Source: DRYM01 sp964526225
GTDB taxonomy: Archaea > Thermoproteota > Thermoprotei_A > EX4484-217-1
Assembly: GCA_964526225.1 (NCBI GenBank)
Contig: CAZGLL010000010.1
Location: forward strand, 1 to 56,805
Direction: 5' to 3'
DNA: 56,805 bases
Shown here: piece by piece, positions 1 through 9,554 of the stretch
Numbering within the stretch: position 1 is the first letter of the stretch
Layout of the letters: each line of letters opens with the position of its first letter
The notes under the pieces: generated by a model
What the model saw: only the letters and a program-made list of their open reading frames with translations
Told to the model about the DNA's origin: nothing
Database searches by the model: none
Made by a program: the position numbers and the translations under genes

Positions 1-389
1 CTAAAAACGGATTAACACATGGAATGCATGATCCAACAGATGGCGGTTTACTTGAAGGACTCTATGAATTCTCTGAAGCGGCAAACTTAGGATTCGTGGT
101 TTGGGAAAGCAAAATACCTATAGCTAAGGAAACCTATGAAATAACAAAGTACTTCAAAATAGATCCTTTAAAGCTCATAAGCTCAGGAGTTCTTTTAGCA
201 GCAATCCCCGAAAACAAAGTTGAGCAAGCTATTAAACTATTAACTAGTGAAGGCATAGAAGCATCCGTTATAGGCGAATTTGTAAAAGATAGAAAAACTA
301 AGTTACTTGTGAGGAAAAACGGTGTTAAAGAATTAATTAATGAACCCGTAATTGATGAATTATGGAGAATTTTTAAACTAAAGCTTTGA
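1..389 (+). CDS. AIR synthase-related protein (HypE/ThiL-like), C-terminal part
   Basis: The reading frame is open to the left edge, so the gene starts outside the window and only about 128 C-terminal residues are seen. The segment MHDPTDGGLLEGLYEF is the conserved start of the second domain of the AIR synthase/HypE/SelD/ThiL superfamily, whose members bind ATP at the dimer interface. After it come an alpha/beta stretch and a short tail, matching the end of that domain. Archaea have several such paralogs (hydrogenase maturation HypE, thiamine-phosphate kinase, uncharacterised AIR-synthase-related proteins). The fragment does not tell them apart, and no hydrogenase gene is nearby. An internal ATG at 24 is not a plausible start because the codons before it (KNGLTHG) continue the family motif. 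Confidence 0.8.
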   Translation, partial: KNGLTHGMHDPTDGGLLEGLYEFSEAANLGFVVWESKIPIAKETYEITKYFKIDPLKLISSGVLLAAIPENKVEQAIKLLTSEGIEASVIGEFVKDRKTKLLVRKNGVKELINEPVIDELWRIFKLKL

Positions 390-458
390 AAGCTTTCGAA
401 ATACTTTTAAAGTAATACTTAAGAGTAACAGTAGTGTAGAAGGTGGTGGTCCGGAGCA

Positions 459-752
459 GTGCTGGATGAGGAAGAATTTGAAGTAATGAGTAAGTATTTA
501 AGCGACATGTTAGATGAAATAGTTGAAAAATACAAATACAATATAGATTTAGATGAAGAATATGAGGATCTCCTTGAATTCATCTATAGAAACATTGTTA
601 GAGTATGGTTTAAAGGTAAAAGACCGTCAATTATAGAGTTAGAAAATAGGCTAAGAGAGGTTAGGAGAAAAGAGAAGAGAAAGTTAGCAATACTCTTAAG
701 CTACTACATAAGCAAGTATATTAGAACAAAAAATGTTCTTACTCTACGCTAA
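459..752 (+). CDS. Small charged hypothetical protein
   Basis: A 97-residue protein starting at GTG, with purine-rich GT motifs (AGGTGG at 441-446) upstream as a possible ribosome binding site. It is acidic at the N-terminus (LDEEEFEVM) and very basic near the C-terminus (REVRRKEKRK), and predicted mostly helical. I see no cysteine motif, signal peptide or membrane segment and do not recognise the family. It overlaps the end of the convergent gene at 739-1395 by 14 bases. Codon use resembles the neighbours, so it is probably real. Confidence 0.55.
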   Translation: MLDEEEFEVMSKYLSDMLDEIVEKYKYNIDLDEEYEDLLEFIYRNIVRVWFKGKRPSIIELENRLREVRRKEKRKLAILLSYYISKYIRTKNVLTLR

Positions 753-1395
753 GAACTTCTTTCCTAAATACATATATTCTATATAGTAAGTAAAATCCTA
801 GAGATAATGTAGCATATGCAAATAATAATGCTAAAGCCGCAATATCTAAATTTATACTTTCCCTTGGTGAACTAACAATTACTTCATCTAAGACTAGGCC
901 ATTGTATGTTTTTAGAACAAATACCCCATCGACTTTGGCATAGTATAAGCTATCACCGTAGTAGTTCAATACCGTAAACCCTGTTTCATTAACATTAACA
1001 ACTATTCCATAGAAGTCAAGAAGAGGTATTTCTGTTCCATTTGCAGGTTCCTTATTGAACCATAAGATCGTATATATGCCTGAAAAACCTAAAACACCGT
1101 TCCCTAGGTCATAATATATTTTTCTTGAAGGAATTTCAACATAGTATTCGGTTATTTCTCCCCTAAACGTTTTTACCATTTTAGCGAAAGTTTTTAAGTT
1201 TATTGTTAAAATTTCTGTTATCCTAAACTCTATTGTTGATTCGTTTTGCTTAAAGAGCAAATACGTTGGTATAACGATGTTTTCTGGTACTTTCTGGATC
1301 TTAAATATTAAACCGTAAAGTAGCGGTGACGAGGTTATTAGCGCTAAGACTATAGCTATAAGCATAAGCATTACCTTAATGTTCACGGAAAGCAC
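739..1395 (-). CDS. Hypothetical protein with two membrane anchors
   Basis: A 218-residue protein with a hydrophobic N-terminal segment (about residues 8-30) and a second one near the C-terminus (about 183-207), ending in a short basic tail. The ~150-residue middle is beta-rich with a few N-x-S/T sites and probably lies outside the cell. It starts inside the last 20 bases of the upstream transglutaminase-like gene (1376-2536), so the two are almost certainly co-transcribed and translationally coupled. It may be a membrane partner of that enzyme. I do not recognise the family. Confidence 0.65.
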   Translation of the reverse strand: MLSVNIKVMLMLIAIVLALITSSPLLYGLIFKIQKVPENIVIPTYLLFKQNESTIEFRITEILTINLKTFAKMVKTFRGEITEYYVEIPSRKIYYDLGNGVLGFSGIYTILWFNKEPANGTEIPLLDFYGIVVNVNETGFTVLNYYGDSLYYAKVDGVFVLKTYNGLVLDEVIVSSPRESINLDIAALALLFAYATLSLGFYLLYRIYVFRKEVLSVE

Positions 1396-2536
1396 CCACC
1401 GTAACCATTATTGCTAAAGACAGCATTATGGTGGTAATTATTGGGAAAAGCATTACTAGAATGGATAAGCTATTAGCTCGAATTTCCTCATGAATTTCTA
1501 TTTGTGGCTTAGGTTTAACAGTTATTTCAAGTGTAACTGTTAAATTATCTATATGCACAGCTGATGAGGACCCTGGTACCCAGTGTTCTTCAGGATCGTA
1601 GATTACTTCTTTCTCTAAATCTAAATATTCCATAGACTTAGCTCCTTCATCGATAACTAAGCATATATATTTTGGTGAAACATCACCTGGACTTCCTTTA
1701 AGATATCCTGGACCTACGGTAACTTCGTAAGGTATCCATCCCACGCCGCTAACGTATATTATTGGCCAAGCATGCCCTATAATATCATATTCTTTAAGCT
1801 TACTATTCCACTCATTAGCTACATAACCTATACATCTTAAAGTAGGTATTCCTATGTACCTTGAGAAAACAGCAAATGCGTCAGAATATTCGCTACAATC
1901 CCCTAAGCTCCTATTTAATGCTTCGAAAACATTTTGCCTACCACCAGAGATCGGCATGTAATTTAGTTTTCTAGCAACATAGCTTCGTATCATGCTAACA
2001 ACTTCGCTTATTCTGAGTTTTCCAAGCTCCTTAACTGATGTAATGTTATTATCCTCTAAAAAATCCTTTAAGAAAAACTCGAATCTTGGATCAGTATAGT
2101 TCCACCAATAAGTTGGTCCTACTAGTTTAACGTAATTTTCCCCAAGATCCTTTCTAACTTCAGCTAAATATTCATCTAATGTCACATTTAATTTCTTAAG
2201 AACATCCTTACTACTATAGGTTCCCGTAATGGATGTGTAAACTTTTGCATCATATTTTACATAGTTTCTTGAGTTTATCCTAACGTATCCTTTAACTAAG
2301 TCGTAGTAAACTTCCCCTTCACCTTTACTAATAGTTCCATTGACATTTAGTGTTTCTTGCCAACTAAGCTTAGGCGGTATCGGAATGTTTATTATAAATT
2401 GCCCTTTACCACTTATTTCCGCGGAATAATGTAGTTCATAAGTAACGTTCATTTTAAATGCGAGAATATTTTGTGTAAAAATACTTACAACTAAAGCTAA
2501 AATAGCAAATGCTATGTAAACCTGTGTTTTCTTCAT
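1376..2536 (-). CDS. Membrane-anchored transglutaminase-like protein
   Basis: 386 residues. An N-terminal hydrophobic segment (about 7-26) looks like a signal peptide or anchor, and a C-terminal one (about 355-380) is a second membrane segment, so the body should face outside. The transglutaminase/protease core is clear: GDCSEYSDAF supplies the nucleophilic Cys, followed by a GIPTLRCIGYV strand, and GHAWPIIYV supplies the His with WIPYEVT after it. This papain-like fold occurs in archaeal peptidases and cross-linking enzymes; the substrate cannot be read from sequence. It overlaps the membrane protein gene 739-1395 by 20 bases, forming a two-gene unit. Confidence 0.85.
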   Translation of the reverse strand: MKKTQVYIAFAILALVVSIFTQNILAFKMNVTYELHYSAEISGKGQFIINIPIPPKLSWQETLNVNGTISKGEGEVYYDLVKGYVRINSRNYVKYDAKVYTSITGTYSSKDVLKKLNVTLDEYLAEVRKDLGENYVKLVGPTYWWNYTDPRFEFFLKDFLEDNNITSVKELGKLRISEVVSMIRSYVARKLNYMPISGGRQNVFEALNRSLGDCSEYSDAFAVFSRYIGIPTLRCIGYVANEWNSKLKEYDIIGHAWPIIYVSGVGWIPYEVTVGPGYLKGSPGDVSPKYICLVIDEGAKSMEYLDLEKEVIYDPEEHWVPGSSSAVHIDNLTVTLEITVKPKPQIEIHEEIRANSLSILVMLFPIITTIMLSLAIMVTVGAFREH

Positions 2537-2609
2537 AGCTACCAGTCAACCGGCATCTATAGCAAATATATTTCGGGAAAATAAGTATTACTTAGGGGTT
2601 AAAAAGAAA

Positions 2610-3512
2610 GTGGCTAAAGAAGAAAACAGCACCGGTAAGCGAAAACGTAGGTCAAGGAGAAAACATGTTAAAATAGATACTAAAAGTATTGCTGAAACAC
2701 TAACTGATGAAATTATTGAGGCATTGGGAATAGGCTATCTAGACCTTAATGATAAGGAAAAAAGGGAAATAGCGTTAGCTGTTGTGGAGGAATTAACGTC
2801 ATCTATAAATTATAAGCCATCCAAAGCCACTCTGCTTTCACGTATCTCCAGACTTAGAATAAGGCTTGCACCTCTCATATCAGAGAAGCTTCTTGAGTTA
2901 AGGAAGAAGTTAAGTGAGGATGTACTAGATTACATAATAAATTATGGAGGACCTGTAGTGGTAGCTAATGTTAGGAGACTATATAATGAAGCGAAGAGAA
3001 GGGGAAGAGAGGATTTAATAGGTGTTTTAAGGAGTGCTTGGGAAACTTATGGTAGACCTCTACCTGTGAAATGTCCGAACTGTGGTTTTTCAGCAATTCA
3101 ACCCAATCTTATATGTTTTGTTTGCGGAAGGAAAATTACACCTGAAGAACTTAAGGAAGCAATAGATTTCGAAAGCCTACTTGAAATGTTTGTTGACATA
3201 GCAACACTCGATGATGCCAGAAGGCTTGAAGAAAACCAAGCTATAATTTACGACCCTGAGGAAGGGTTAAAAACAAGGAGAGGACCATTAGAAAGAATTC
3301 AATACATAATTCCGCTTACAAAAACCGAACTAAACACAATAGTACATAAAATTGAGGAAAAATACAAACCTAAGCCGAAAATAATTGCGGAAATTGAAAA
3401 AATAGAGAAGGTAACTAAAGTACTTAAGGAAGAGACTAAGAAGGTTGAGGAGAAAAGAAAAAGAGAAATTAGACCCACGCTAGACATGTTTCTAAGAGAA
3501 GAGGAAAAATAG
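2610..3512 (+). CDS. Zinc-ribbon protein with basic N-terminus and C-terminal PIP-box-like motif
   Basis: 300 residues from a GTG start. The first 20 residues are strongly basic (GKRKRRSRRKH). Residues about 25-145 are helical. A zinc ribbon follows: CPNCG and, 13 residues after its second Cys, CFVCG at about 153-172. The tail is a charged helix ending in RPTLDMFLREEEK. The last element (R288-L295) has the spacing of a PCNA-interacting peptide (x-x-x-L-x-x-F-L), with Arg where Gln is usual. I do not recognise the full-length family. Basic termini, zinc ribbon and PIP-like tail together suggest a DNA-associated role, which is inference. The next gene starts 3 bases after its stop, so they form an operon. 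Confidence 0.75.
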   Translation: MAKEENSTGKRKRRSRRKHVKIDTKSIAETLTDEIIEALGIGYLDLNDKEKREIALAVVEELTSSINYKPSKATLLSRISRLRIRLAPLISEKLLELRKKLSEDVLDYIINYGGPVVVANVRRLYNEAKRRGREDLIGVLRSAWETYGRPLPVKCPNCGFSAIQPNLICFVCGRKITPEELKEAIDFESLLEMFVDIATLDDARRLEENQAIIYDPEEGLKTRRGPLERIQYIIPLTKTELNTIVHKIEEKYKPKPKIIAEIEKIEKVTKVLKEETKKVEEKRKREIRPTLDMFLREEEK

Positions 3513-3515
3513 GCT

Positions 3516-3875
3516 ATGATGATAGAGGAAATACAACCTAATCAAATAGAGAAAATTGTTAAAGAAAATAGAATAGTGTTAGTAGAGTACGTTAGTAGAA
3601 AACATAAGGAATCAAGATATTTCCACTCATTAATTAAGGATTTCTCGTTCAAAGTACTAAACCAAATAAAAATAGTTTCAATAAGTTTGGATAAGCATCC
3701 CGAAATTAGAGAGAAAGAAAACATAGTGTTATTACCGCATCTAAAACTATTTCTTAATGGCGAGAACATTTGGGAGCAAGAAGGATGCTTCATGGACTAC
3801 ATTAAAGACATGTTCTTACTTAAGAGAAGTATTAGAGAAGCTCTTAAAAGCAAAGGAGTCAAGCTAAGAATTTAA
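3516..3875 (+). CDS. Thioredoxin-fold protein lacking active-site cysteines
   Basis: 119 residues. The pattern of a thioredoxin fold is visible: a strand VLVEYV, a helix, a strand IKIVSISLDKHPEIREKEN (compare the thioredoxin segment ending in D-x-x-P), then LPHLKLFLNGE, which matches the cis-proline strand and hairpin of thioredoxin. Where thioredoxin has WCGPC this protein has SRKHKES, so no redox dithiol is possible; its only Cys is in EGCF. Such proteins usually act as binding or scaffold modules. It follows the zinc-ribbon gene by 3 bases and overlaps the convergent TtuA-like gene by 17. ATG codons at 3516 and 3519 are both possible starts. Confidence 0.7.
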   Translation: MMIEEIQPNQIEKIVKENRIVLVEYVSRKHKESRYFHSLIKDFSFKVLNQIKIVSISLDKHPEIREKENIVLLPHLKLFLNGENIWEQEGCFMDYIKDMFLLKRSIREALKSKGVKLRI

Positions 3876-4698
3876 TCGAATGAAAGCTACATGTATTGTT
3901 TCTTACCGGAGTCCCGCAGAAACGACATGATCTTGTAAAACCGTATTCTTTAAGGATTTTTTCTACAAGTATTTCGGACATTTTCAATGTTGAATCAAGG
4001 AGTTCGAAATGATCGCAACTTATTTTACCAAAATACTTTTCAATTTCACAGAAGAAATTGTCGGAAAAACCATTACCACGTTTCACTTTAAACTCTTCTT
4101 CAAAAATCCTAAACAATCCTTCGAAGTAGCCGTAGACTAAGAGCTCCTTAGCTCTAACTTTTCTAAAAGGCTTAACAAAGTAAATATTTCTCTGAGGAAC
4201 ATGGAGCTTAGGTAATGTTTCCCCCATTATTTCGATGTTGAATTTTAAAAAACCATACGTGAAATATGTTATTTCGAACTCTAACGTTGTTGGCAAAACT
4301 ATTTTCGCTATGCCTACTTTCTCAGCTTTCTCTAGGGCTTTTTCTCGAAGCAATCTGTAATGAGCCGTTATATTTTCGTTTTCTACATCATCTATGTAAA
4401 CAATGTTTTTCTCCCTAATAACTTTACTTAGCGTTTTAGGTAACATTAGATAAAGTTTTGAAGGATATTCCTGCTCTATTTTCTTGAAAATATTGAATGT
4501 TGATATTGAGACTAAGGGGTATTTTTCGAGGAAAAGAAAGCCTATCGAATCTTTAGGTTCCAGCATCTTCCACCTATTTATTTCACGTTTAACTTGTCTT
4601 ATCAAGCTCATTTCAAGACATTTTAAACACAGTTTTTCGCCAGACTCTTTTCTCCAATATATTGCTTCCCTAATTTTACATGAGCTACATTTTACCAT
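3859..4698 (-). CDS. Degenerate TtuA/Ncs6-like protein without PP-loop
   Basis: 279 residues. The architecture follows archaeal tRNA 2-thiolation enzymes (TtuA/Ncs6): an N-terminal zinc finger (CSSC and CLKC at about 4-27), a linker RWKMLEPKDS equivalent to the TtuA stretch just before the PP-loop, a Rossmann-like body, and a C-terminal zinc finger (CRFCG, then C and H, about 258-273). The ATP-pyrophosphatase signature SGGKDS, which should follow, is absent: the sequence reads IGFLFLEKYPL. The CxxC of the catalytic Fe-S site is also not seen in the body. It therefore looks like an inactive paralog kept for RNA or partner binding. The finger arrangement makes the assignment reasonable, but it rests on pattern only. 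Confidence 0.65.
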   Translation of the reverse strand: MVKCSSCKIREAIYWRKESGEKLCLKCLEMSLIRQVKREINRWKMLEPKDSIGFLFLEKYPLVSISTFNIFKKIEQEYPSKLYLMLPKTLSKVIREKNIVYIDDVENENITAHYRLLREKALEKAEKVGIAKIVLPTTLEFEITYFTYGFLKFNIEIMGETLPKLHVPQRNIYFVKPFRKVRAKELLVYGYFEGLFRIFEEEFKVKRGNGFSDNFFCEIEKYFGKISCDHFELLDSTLKMSEILVEKILKEYGFTRSCRFCGTPVRNNTCSFHSIKFLA

Positions 4699-4745
4699 AG
4701 CTTATCATTTAGATTTATTGAAGACTTGAAAATAAGCGTTTTAGA

Positions 4746-4760
4746 GTAAAAGTTATATAG
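4746..4760 (+). promoter_or_regulatory. Probable BRE/TATA box of the thermosome gene
   Basis: The stretch GTAAAAGTTATATAG has the purine/A-rich BRE followed by a TATA box typical of archaeal promoters. A transcript starting about 25 bases downstream would have a leader of roughly 40 bases before the ATG at 4822, which carries a GGGGTG ribosome binding site at 4810-4815. Confidence 0.5.
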
Positions 4761-4821
4761 AAGCGCTTTCTACTCGAGAGTGGATTGTGAGGGTTTAAGG
4801 TTTTTAGATGGGGTGTTGTTC

Positions 4822-6468
<1,647 letters not shown>

Positions 6469-6478
6469 AACAAAACGG

Positions 6479-6484
6479 TTTTTT
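6479..6484 (+). terminator. Poly-T terminator after the thermosome gene
   Basis: A run of six T lies 11 bases past the thermosome stop. Archaeal RNA polymerase can terminate at such T tracts without a hairpin. Short and therefore tentative. Confidence 0.35.
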
Positions 6485-6569
6485 CCAACATTACTAAACC
6501 GTAACATTTAATTGTTAAAACTAACCTACGAATTTTCCGAACTAATTTTTTAGTGAGGTACAGTAGAGT

Positions 6570-6875
6570 TTGTCTAAAAAAGAATCATACATTAGCAAAA
6601 TAAAGATCGGACCGCCTAAGTTAACAAAATATGAGAGAGCTAGAATTATTGGTGCAAGAGCATTACAGTTAACAATGGGTGCTTCCCCATTAATACCTGT
6701 AGAAATGGTTGGTTCGGTGGACCCGCTCGACATAGCTGAGAAGGAACTTGAAATGGGAATATTACCTATAACGATTAGACGTAGACTTCCAACAGGCGAA
6801 TATCAGGATATACCGTTAAAATGGCTTCTAGAGGCTGAAAAGGAGGCTTTAGGTAAAAAAGCAGTTTACACTTAA
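6570..6875 (+). CDS. rpoK: DNA-directed RNA polymerase subunit K (Rpb6)
   Basis: 101 residues. The conserved core LTKYERARIIGARALQLTMG and the C-terminal DPLDIAEKELEMGILPITI are diagnostic of RpoK/Rpb6, the small subunit that helps hold the clamp and the large subunits together. The start is a TTG (6570) with GAGGTA at 6555-6560 as ribosome binding site; the first residues, SKKESYI, form the variable tail. Archaeal RpoK is often 60-90 residues, so this version is slightly long. It stands alone between the thermosome and topoisomerase genes. Confidence 0.95.
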   Translation: MSKKESYISKIKIGPPKLTKYERARIIGARALQLTMGASPLIPVEMVGSVDPLDIAEKELEMGILPITIRRRLPTGEYQDIPLKWLLEAEKEALGKKAVYT

Positions 6876-6931
6876 TAAACAGTAAACTTTAAACACATTT
6901 TTAGCTTGAATCATTACTCTCGGTACAGTTA

Positions 6932-8974
6932 ATGCTACCAAGGACTTACACTTTAATTATAGCTGAAAAACCTAAAGCAGCATCGAAAATAGCTTATGCT
7001 CTCTCTAATGGCTTAAGTAGAAGGTATACATTATATAATGTTCCCTACTGGGTGTTTAGGTTAAATGGTAAATGGTTTGTTGTTGGATCAGCAGCTGGAC
7101 ACTTATTTACATTAACAACAGATACTTACGGTTTCCCCGTTTTTGACTATCGTTGGGCACCTACATGGTTAGTTGATAAAAACGCTAAATACACTAAACC
7201 TTATTTTCTAGCATTAAAGAAGCTTTGCGCAAACGCTGTAGAATACATTAATGCGTGTGATTATGATATTGAAGGATCAGTTATAGGTTACATGATTATA
7301 AGAGAGCTTGGTGATTCACGTAAAGCATATAGGATGAAGTTTTCAACATTAACACCTCTCGACCTTAAAAAGGCTTTCCAAAATTTAAGCAAAGGATTAG
7401 ATATGAACATGGTTGAAGCTGGTTTATGTAGACATGAGCTTGACTGGATATGGGGTATAAATGTTTCAAGAGCACTAATGTTCTCTATAAGGAAAGTCTC
7501 CGGGAAAAAAGTAATTTTAAGTGCTGGAAGAGTTCAATCACCTACATTAGTGGAGGTTGTTAACACCGAGTTTTCTAGGAACACTTTCGTTCCAATACCG
7601 CTCTTCAACATTAATGTACAGGTTAAAATAGGTGATAAGGTTTTCTCATTAGAATCACTTAATGGTAGCTTTAAAAGTAAAGCTGAAGCCCAAAAAGCAG
7701 CGGAATACATTAGGAAAATAGGTAAAGCTACTATTGAAAAAGTTGAATATCGTGAGGAAAGATATAGTCCCCCACCACCGTTTAATTTAGGTGATTTACA
7801 AGCTGAAGCATCAAGAATCTACGGTTTTTCACCCATGGAGACACAGAAAATAGCTGAACAACTATATCTTGACGCTCTAATAAGCTACCCTAGAACGAAC
7901 AGTCAGAAACTACCTCCAACAATAGGTTATGAAAACATTCTAAAGAATTTAAGTAAATTGCCAGAATATAGGCACTTAGTAACTATGCTTTTCAACGAAA
8001 CAAGAGGACAACTATATCCACATGAGGGTTCGAAAACAGATCCCGCCCATCCAGCAATATATCCTACAGGAGTTCATCCTAGAAAGTTAAGTGAGCGTGA
8101 TGCAAAAATATATGATCTAATTGTGAGAAGGTTTCTGGCAACATTCTCATCGGACTTAAAAATGTCCTCGATAACCCTTCACTTAACAGTAGGTAGGTAC
8201 AAATTTAAGCTAAAGTTTAGAACAATAAGGGAAAAGGGTTGGTTAAAGTATTATCCATTTGTTACTATTGAAGAAACCTTGGAAATACCTACTATTAAAG
8301 AAGGACAAACATTACCGATAGTTAAGGTTAGAGTTACAACAAACTACACTAAATTTCAGAAAACATATACTAAAGCATCTCTCCTAAAATGGATGGAAAA
8401 CGTTAACATAGGCACGGAAAGTACTAGAGCAAGAATCATTGAAAGTCTTTTCTCACGGGGATATCTTAAGTCTTCTAAAGGAAAAATAGAGGTATCACAT
8501 TTGGGATATGCTGTAGCTGATATCTTAAAGAAGTACTTCAGCGATTTAACAGATGTAGGATTAACTAGAAGATTTGAGGAAAAATTAAATGCGATAAGAG
8601 AAGGCAAAGCTTCCAGAGATCAAGTGGTTAAGGAGTCTAAAGAGTTTTTAAGTTCATTGCTTGAAAGATTCAAGAATGAGGAGGCTGAAAAAGCAGGGAT
8701 AGACTTAGCTAAGAGCCTTAAACTAATAAAGCCTAATAAACCATGCTTAATATGTGGTATGGAATCTGTAGGAGACATCGAAAACATTATGTTATGTAAA
8801 AACCACTATGAAGCACTTCTTAATTTAAAGAAAACATATAAAGAGTGGATTAAAGCATTCGGTTCTATAAGCCTTAATGAATACTTGAGGAAAGTAAGTA
8901 AGCTCGGTATTTCAGGTAAATGGGTAAGAGAGGTTGCAAGCTCAATATTGGAAGGTAAGCTTACCTTCCAATGA
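6932..8974 (+). CDS. topA: Type IA DNA topoisomerase
   Basis: 680 residues. The Toprim domain begins TLIIAEKPKAA and contains the metal-binding D110-x-D112-x-E114 in ACDYDIEG. Further landmarks are LSAGRVQSPTL (about 196-206) and the catalytic Tyr319 in SYPRTNS, which forms the 5'-phosphotyrosine link. The C-terminal ~90 residues contain CLICG and a later C-x-x-H (LCKNH), suggesting one zinc site. This matches archaeal topoisomerase I/III, which relaxes negative supercoils and resolves single-strand links; there is no fused helicase, so it is not a reverse gyrase. Its end overlaps the convergent signal peptidase gene by 14 bases. Confidence 0.95.
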   Translation: MLPRTYTLIIAEKPKAASKIAYALSNGLSRRYTLYNVPYWVFRLNGKWFVVGSAAGHLFTLTTDTYGFPVFDYRWAPTWLVDKNAKYTKPYFLALKKLCANAVEYINACDYDIEGSVIGYMIIRELGDSRKAYRMKFSTLTPLDLKKAFQNLSKGLDMNMVEAGLCRHELDWIWGINVSRALMFSIRKVSGKKVILSAGRVQSPTLVEVVNTEFSRNTFVPIPLFNINVQVKIGDKVFSLESLNGSFKSKAEAQKAAEYIRKIGKATIEKVEYREERYSPPPPFNLGDLQAEASRIYGFSPMETQKIAEQLYLDALISYPRTNSQKLPPTIGYENILKNLSKLPEYRHLVTMLFNETRGQLYPHEGSKTDPAHPAIYPTGVHPRKLSERDAKIYDLIVRRFLATFSSDLKMSSITLHLTVGRYKFKLKFRTIREKGWLKYYPFVTIEETLEIPTIKEGQTLPIVKVRVTTNYTKFQKTYTKASLLKWMENVNIGTESTRARIIESLFSRGYLKSSKGKIEVSHLGYAVADILKKYFSDLTDVGLTRRFEEKLNAIREGKASRDQVVKESKEFLSSLLERFKNEEAEKAGIDLAKSLKLIKPNKPCLICGMESVGDIENIMLCKNHYEALLNLKKTYKEWIKAFGSISLNEYLRKVSKLGISGKWVREVASSILEGKLTFQ

Positions 8975-9455
8975 AATTATGTAGGAAGAGAGAGAAATAT
9001 CCAACGTAAGGTATTCTTAGAGGGTATCCGTTTATTGTAACAGTTTTTCCTAAAACACCTTCTTCGGGAACATACCATGAGTCCTTAGCAACATTAGCGT
9101 CTCCTTTTGTTACGAAAAACAGTTCACCTTCAACCTCAACTATACTGATAACTCTATGTATTACAGGTGTTCTTAGAGATAGAAGAGCTGATTTTTTTGA
9201 CGGTATAAGCGAGACTTTATCGAAAACTATTATGTCTCCAACTTTAATATCTCTAGGATTAACACCTACTATGATGACTACGTCTCCTATGTTCAAAGTA
9301 GGTATCATACTTGAGCTTTCAACCGTTGCTAATGGAATAGGTGTTTTAAGAGCGATCTTTAGTATTGTTGGAATCGAAAGAACAATTAGGATAAGGAAAA
9401 CTAAAGTTACTGCCTCCAATAAGAAACCTTTGGTTCTTACCTTATTAGCTAACAT
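8961..9455 (-). CDS. Signal peptidase I (Sec11-like)
   Basis: 164 residues. One N-terminal membrane segment (about 12-34) is followed by VESSSMIPTLNIGDVV with the nucleophile Ser49 in the S-M-x-P-T motif. TPVIHRV supplies His100, the archaeal/eukaryotic general base replacing the bacterial Lys. TKGDAN and the following D supply the acidic residues (about 119 and 125). It removes signal peptides from exported proteins at the membrane. The ATG start has a GTGA motif 7 bases upstream. Confidence 0.93.
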   Translation of the reverse strand: MLANKVRTKGFLLEAVTLVFLILIVLSIPTILKIALKTPIPLATVESSSMIPTLNIGDVVIIVGVNPRDIKVGDIIVFDKVSLIPSKKSALLSLRTPVIHRVISIVEVEGELFFVTKGDANVAKDSWYVPEEGVLGKTVTINGYPLRIPYVGYFSLFLHNFIGR

Positions 9456-9479
9456 AAGTATTCACTTTAATCCATTCCG

Positions 9480-9505
9480 TTTAAGCCTAGACCCCTTAGG
9501 CTAAA
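9480..9505. promoter_or_regulatory. Near-palindrome between divergent genes
   Basis: The arms TTTAAGCCTA (9480-9489) and TAGGCTAAA (9497-9505) are inverted copies with one base missing, separated by 7 bases. The site lies between the divergent signal peptidase (start 9455) and membrane protein (start 9555) genes. It could be a repressor site or two overlapping promoter elements. Confidence 0.35.
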
Positions 9506-9554
9506 GAGAGAAATATGTTTTCCTATAAAAACGTTTTACGGTGGAAGAAAGGGT

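Noticed and set aside
4780..4821. Longer thermosome start at GTG 4780
   Set aside because: The extra 14 residues are not typical of thermosome N-termini, and GGGGTG precedes the ATG at 4822.
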